This document shows, piece by piece, positions 61,223 through 64,000 of a stretch of 64,000 nt of DNA. The stretch comes from Streptomyces sp. NBC_01294 (GTDB lineage Bacteria; Actinomycetota; Actinomycetes; Streptomycetales; Streptomycetaceae), in the NCBI RefSeq assembly GCF_035917235.1, contig NZ_CP108423.1, positions 806,001-870,000 of the forward strand, read 5' to 3'. Numbering within the stretch: the stretch's first letter is position 1; every line of letters begins with the position of its first letter. Below the pieces are notes generated by a model. That model saw nothing but the letters and a program-made list of their open reading frames with translations, was not told where the DNA came from and ran no database searches. The position numbers and the translations under genes were made by a program.

Positions 61223-62040
61223 ACGAGGAACTCACCGGGCGGCTGCGCGCGGCCGCCGAGGCCCACCAGCCCGATCGTGCCCGGATCCTGACACGCGTGG
61301 AACGCGGCATGTCCGGTGCCCCCGTCCGCCACCGCGAGTCCTCGGGCGCGAGGCCCTGGCCCAGGATCGCGCTCGCTTCCCTGGCTGCGGCCGGCACTCT
61401 GGCGGTCGGCGGCTTCGCCGTCGCCGCCATCGTCCAGTCGCCGCCGGCCCGGCCGGACGTCTCGGCCACCCCCGCCGCGCCGTCGGCGCCGTCCGGGACG
61501 CCCCGGTCGACACCATCGGCGCCAGCGACACCGTCGGCGCCAGCCACCGGCCGCCCGACCACGCCGGACCGTTCGTCCCCGGCGGGCCCCAGCCCTTCTG
61601 CGTCAGGCGCCGCAGGCGGCTCGGCCCGGCCCGGCGGCGCGCACGTCCAGGACGGGCCTCTGTCGTCGGCCGGCTCCTTGGGCACGAACAGCAACAGCTT
61701 CTGGGCGCAGAGCAACATCACCCTCAAGTCCACCCAGCCGCTTACCGCGCTCACCGTGGAACTGCGCATCGCGCAGACCGGCGCAGTGCAGAGCACCGGC
61801 AGCTGGCGGACGCTGCCCCCCGAGGATTTCACCGTCACCGTGCAGAACGAGGGCGGAGCAGTGGTCTACCGCTGGATCCTCAAGCCGGGCCGCACGGTAC
61901 CGGCCGGACAGCATGTCTTCGCCGGCCAGTACAACCACGCCGCCGGCGCACGCGAGGTCGAGCACGACGGCTACCTCGTCGACGCCAACGGTCCCCGCGG
62001 CGCCCTCTCGGTCTGGGGCGGCTTCACCCCGCCAGGATGA
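61219..62040 (+). CDS. Membrane-anchored extracytoplasmic protein, possible anti-sigma/sensor
   Basis: The 273 aa product has a short cytoplasmic part (about 1-45, ELTGRLRAAAEAHQPDRARI), one membrane helix (about 49-70), a Pro/Ser/Thr linker (75-140) and an external domain (about 145-270; WAQSNITLKSTQPLTALTVE, FTVTVQNEGGAVVYRWILKP, FAGQYNHAAGARE). The cytoplasmic part has the style of SigE-family partner proteins. The external domain reminds me of a beta-sandwich carbohydrate-binding fold but I cannot name it. TTG start 61219 overlaps the sigma gene stop. Confidence 0.7.
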   Translation: MNEELTGRLRAAAEAHQPDRARILTRVERGMSGAPVRHRESSGARPWPRIALASLAAAGTLAVGGFAVAAIVQSPPARPDVSATPAAPSAPSGTPRSTPSAPATPSAPATGRPTTPDRSSPAGPSPSASGAAGGSARPGGAHVQDGPLSSAGSLGTNSNSFWAQSNITLKSTQPLTALTVELRIAQTGAVQSTGSWRTLPPEDFTVTVQNEGGAVVYRWILKPGRTVPAGQHVFAGQYNHAAGAREVEHDGYLVDANGPRGALSVWGGFTPPG

Positions 62041-62044
62041 GGCC

Positions 62045-62845
62045 ATGCCCGCAGTCCTGGGCGAAGCCACCCAGGACTGCGGCGTGTTCGTCCAGATGTC
62101 CGGCGCTCGCGCCCTGGGACGTCTTGCACACGCTCGGCCGGGCCATCGCCCTGTCTCGGCGAGAAGCCGGCCGCGGGCTTGCGGAGCACTGAGGTGCCTG
62201 AAGTACCGCCAGGCTCTGACGGTCCGCCGGTATCCGGATCACCTGATCTCGATCGTCCCTGCCGACACCGCTCTGCGGGCCGGCTGGGCCCTCACCAGCC
62301 GTGACTCCGGACCACGCTCCGGCTACCGCTACCGGCCGCGGTTCCTCGCCGAGGTCTGGAAGCCCGGAGAGCCGTCGACGACGACAACATCTACCCAGGA
62401 ATCCAGCGGCCCGCCGTAGGCGACGAACCGCCGGTGTCTGAGCCAGGGTTCCACGTCCAGCCCGAGCATTATCCGTGGTTTCGGCGGGTCCTCGCCCGAA
62501 CCGCCGCCTCCGGCCTGACGGCCTTCGCCGGAGATGGCAAGGCCACCGCGCAGTACCTGACCAAGAGGCAGGGACAGCGCCACTTCACGGGCGGCCGGAT
62601 CCATGCCGCCACCGACAGCATCCAGGACGCATGCGTACAGCTCCACGGCATCGACTTCGTCGGCACCGATCAGGTCCTCCGTCTCAACAGGACCCGGGTC
62701 GAGGCGTTCTCCGGAGTCGCGAAGGGCCTCTTCCGCCATCTCGAGAACGGCCAGTTGGAGCGGTACCGCACCGAGGTCCACGCCCAGCGGAAGACATGGC
62801 CGCTGCTCGGATGGGACTCGAAGTGGGACGACCCCGTCTCCAGCT
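62045..62845 (+). other. Unrecognised, probably decayed coding DNA
   Basis: Two open stretches in different frames are visible: one ending at 62419 (YPDHLISIVPADTALRAGWA, SGYRYRPRFLAEVWKPGEP) and one from 62434 (YPWFRRVLARTAASGLTAFA, GRIHAATDSIQDACVQLHGI). Both look protein-like but I recognise neither, and they have no good start signals. They may be two pieces of accessory genes. Confidence 0.35.
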
Positions 62846-62860
62846 CACAGGGCCCGTCTG

Positions 62861-63623
62861 TCAGGCGTCCCGGCGCTCCCCGTACCCGGCCAGCTGCACA
62901 CGTAGCCGCTCCGCCTGGGTCTCGGCCCGGCGCAGTCGGCGCTCCAAGACAGCGCGAGCCCGCGGCGGGTTTTCGGGCTTCGGCGCCTCATTGCGGGGAA
63001 CGAGCCAGCCCACGCGCTGATACGCGACGATCGCGCGAGCGTGGGGACACGTATGGCAAGACCGTTCCGGCCTCGGACGCGGCCAGCCTGCCGCCAGCAT
63101 CCGGCGGATGTGATCACGTTGGTGTTCGGATTGAAGCATCGGGTCTGAATCCCAGATCTGCTCGAATTCCTCGATCATCTGTTTCACCCTTGTGTCCTCG
63201 GCCAAGCCCGGCCCATCATCGGGTTTCCAGTCGAGGGCTGGCGCTACGACCTCTTCGACGTGTCCGCAGGCCAGCGTCGATGTCGCGGTAGGGGGCATCA
63301 GCGGAATCATCGTGCCGGCAGTACACCTGTCCCGACGGCAATGCTTCACCATCCCCGAGAGCACGCCACTGCCTCTCGCTCGGCGGGGTGCAGTCGTCCG
63401 GTGTCAAGAGCTCCTTGACGCAAGCGCAATCCAGCTGAACCCGCCAGCGGTAGTACCGGTCCGGGTCCGGTGCGAAGAACGGCCACAGCACCGGAGGAAT
63501 CCCCCTGCGGCGATCGGAGTTGAACTTCTCGTACCCGCGCAGGATGTCCGTGCGCCGCTTCGCCCGGCTGGGAAGCCGGCGGGCTACAGCGGGTGGGTGC
63601 GCACCTACGGCGGGGTCGGCCAT
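62861..63623 (-). pseudogene. Frameshifted actinobacterial accessory protein gene
   Basis: The first part (ATG 63623) reads RTDILRGYEKFNSDRRRGIP, PFFAPDPDRYYRWRVQLDCA and GQVYCRHDD; near 63285 the frame is lost and continues in the next frame as TLACGHVEEVVAP, RSCHTCPHARAIVAYQRVGW and LRRAETQAERLRVQLAG. CxC/CGH and CHTCPH suggest zinc sites. The two halves together resemble a family I recall from Streptomyces accessory DNA, with a stretch between them shortened. Function unknown. Confidence 0.6.
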
Positions 63624-63786
63624 GTTCGAGTCACGGCGCGCCGACAAGCCCCCTGCGCCAGCAGCATGCGCGACCGCCGGCTGGTGTGCCTCCGTGAACA
63701 ACCCACGGGGCTGATGCTGACCGATTGCTGACCAAAGCCCCGACTCCACGCCGCTGACCTGCGGAAACGTCCAGATGCCAGATGTC

Positions 63787-63950
63787 GGACTTGAACATGG
63801 TCCGAAGCATGAATTAACTCCCGGTTCGTCTGCTCCCTGCCTGCTTCCCGCAGGTCAAGGGCGTTCCCCGGAGCCTGCAACGATCCGCCTGTCCGGTCAG
63901 CTGCCCCGGGGCCCATGAGGACTCACGCTGACCGATGGCCGACTCGTCCG
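63787..63950. repeat. Right copy of panD 5'-region direct repeat
   Basis: Aligns with 24469-24630 in the same orientation. The minus-strand start reads LRTMFKSDIW instead of [10 protein letters not shown], after which panD similarity ends, so there is no second panD gene. A separate short match, ATGCTGACCGATTGC, occurs at 63715-63729 and 24605-24619. The copy reaches nearly to the window end. Confidence 0.8.
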
Positions 63951-64000
63951 ACGCATCCGGACCGACCCGTCATTCGACCCATATGTCCAGCAGCTGATCG

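Overview
The window is chromosomal DNA from a high-GC actinomycete, almost certainly a Streptomyces. Supporting signs are very high GC, GTG and TTG starts, and typical genes: a class F sortase, the LysX fusion, a PAS/GAF/SpoIIE phosphatase, a LysM/M23 cell-wall hydrolase and SigE-family ECF factors. It divides into an ordinary chromosomal part (about 1-24.5 kb) and a carbohydrate-utilisation island (about 24.6-63.8 kb).

Region 1 (1-24.5 kb). Genes for the cell envelope (sortase, polysaccharide deacetylase, lysX, CapA-like phosphoesterase, transglycosylase/LysM/M23 hydrolase), regulation (sigma factor, SpoIIE-type phosphatase), DNA repair (Fpg/Nei glycosylase) and metabolism (6-phosphogluconate dehydrogenase, panD). 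It also holds a YndJ-DUF1990-lipase maturation factor operon whose promoter carries two perfect TTGAAC palindromes.

Region 2 (24.6-63.8 kb). This block lies between two diverged direct copies of the panD start and upstream region. A decayed tyrosine integrase lies just inside the left copy and decayed accessory DNA lies inside the right copy, so it is best read as an old island inserted at panD. It encodes plant hemicellulose use. Secreted enzymes are a GH10-CBM13-GH62 xylanase/arabinofuranosidase, a CBM13-GH74 xyloglucanase, two more GH62 enzymes and an expansin. Importers are a YtfQ/R/T-YjfF-like system, a ChvE-MmsAB system and remnants of a MalFG-type system. Catabolism is araA, araB, araD and an aldose epimerase. 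One LacI-family regulator sits in the middle, and eight copies of a 14-bp operator of the form TGTKARCGCYMACA lie at six locations, suggesting one regulon for release, import and catabolism of L-arabinose.

Two sigma modules sit in the same island. One is a single protein joining an ECF sigma factor, an HxxxCxxC zinc motif, membrane helices and a C-terminal AbfB (CBM42) arabinose-binding domain: apparently a membrane-tethered sigma factor with its own sugar sensor. The other is a SigE-family factor overlapping a gene for a membrane-anchored extracytoplasmic protein, next to the expansin.

A later insertion (48.3-51.9 kb) brought a frameshifted serine recombinase and a PadR-controlled alpha/beta hydrolase/oxidoreductase set. 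Gene remnants (GH43, GH30, MalF, PhyH, integrase, recombinase) are frequent, so the island is still being remodelled. No rRNA, tRNA or CRISPR array was recognised.
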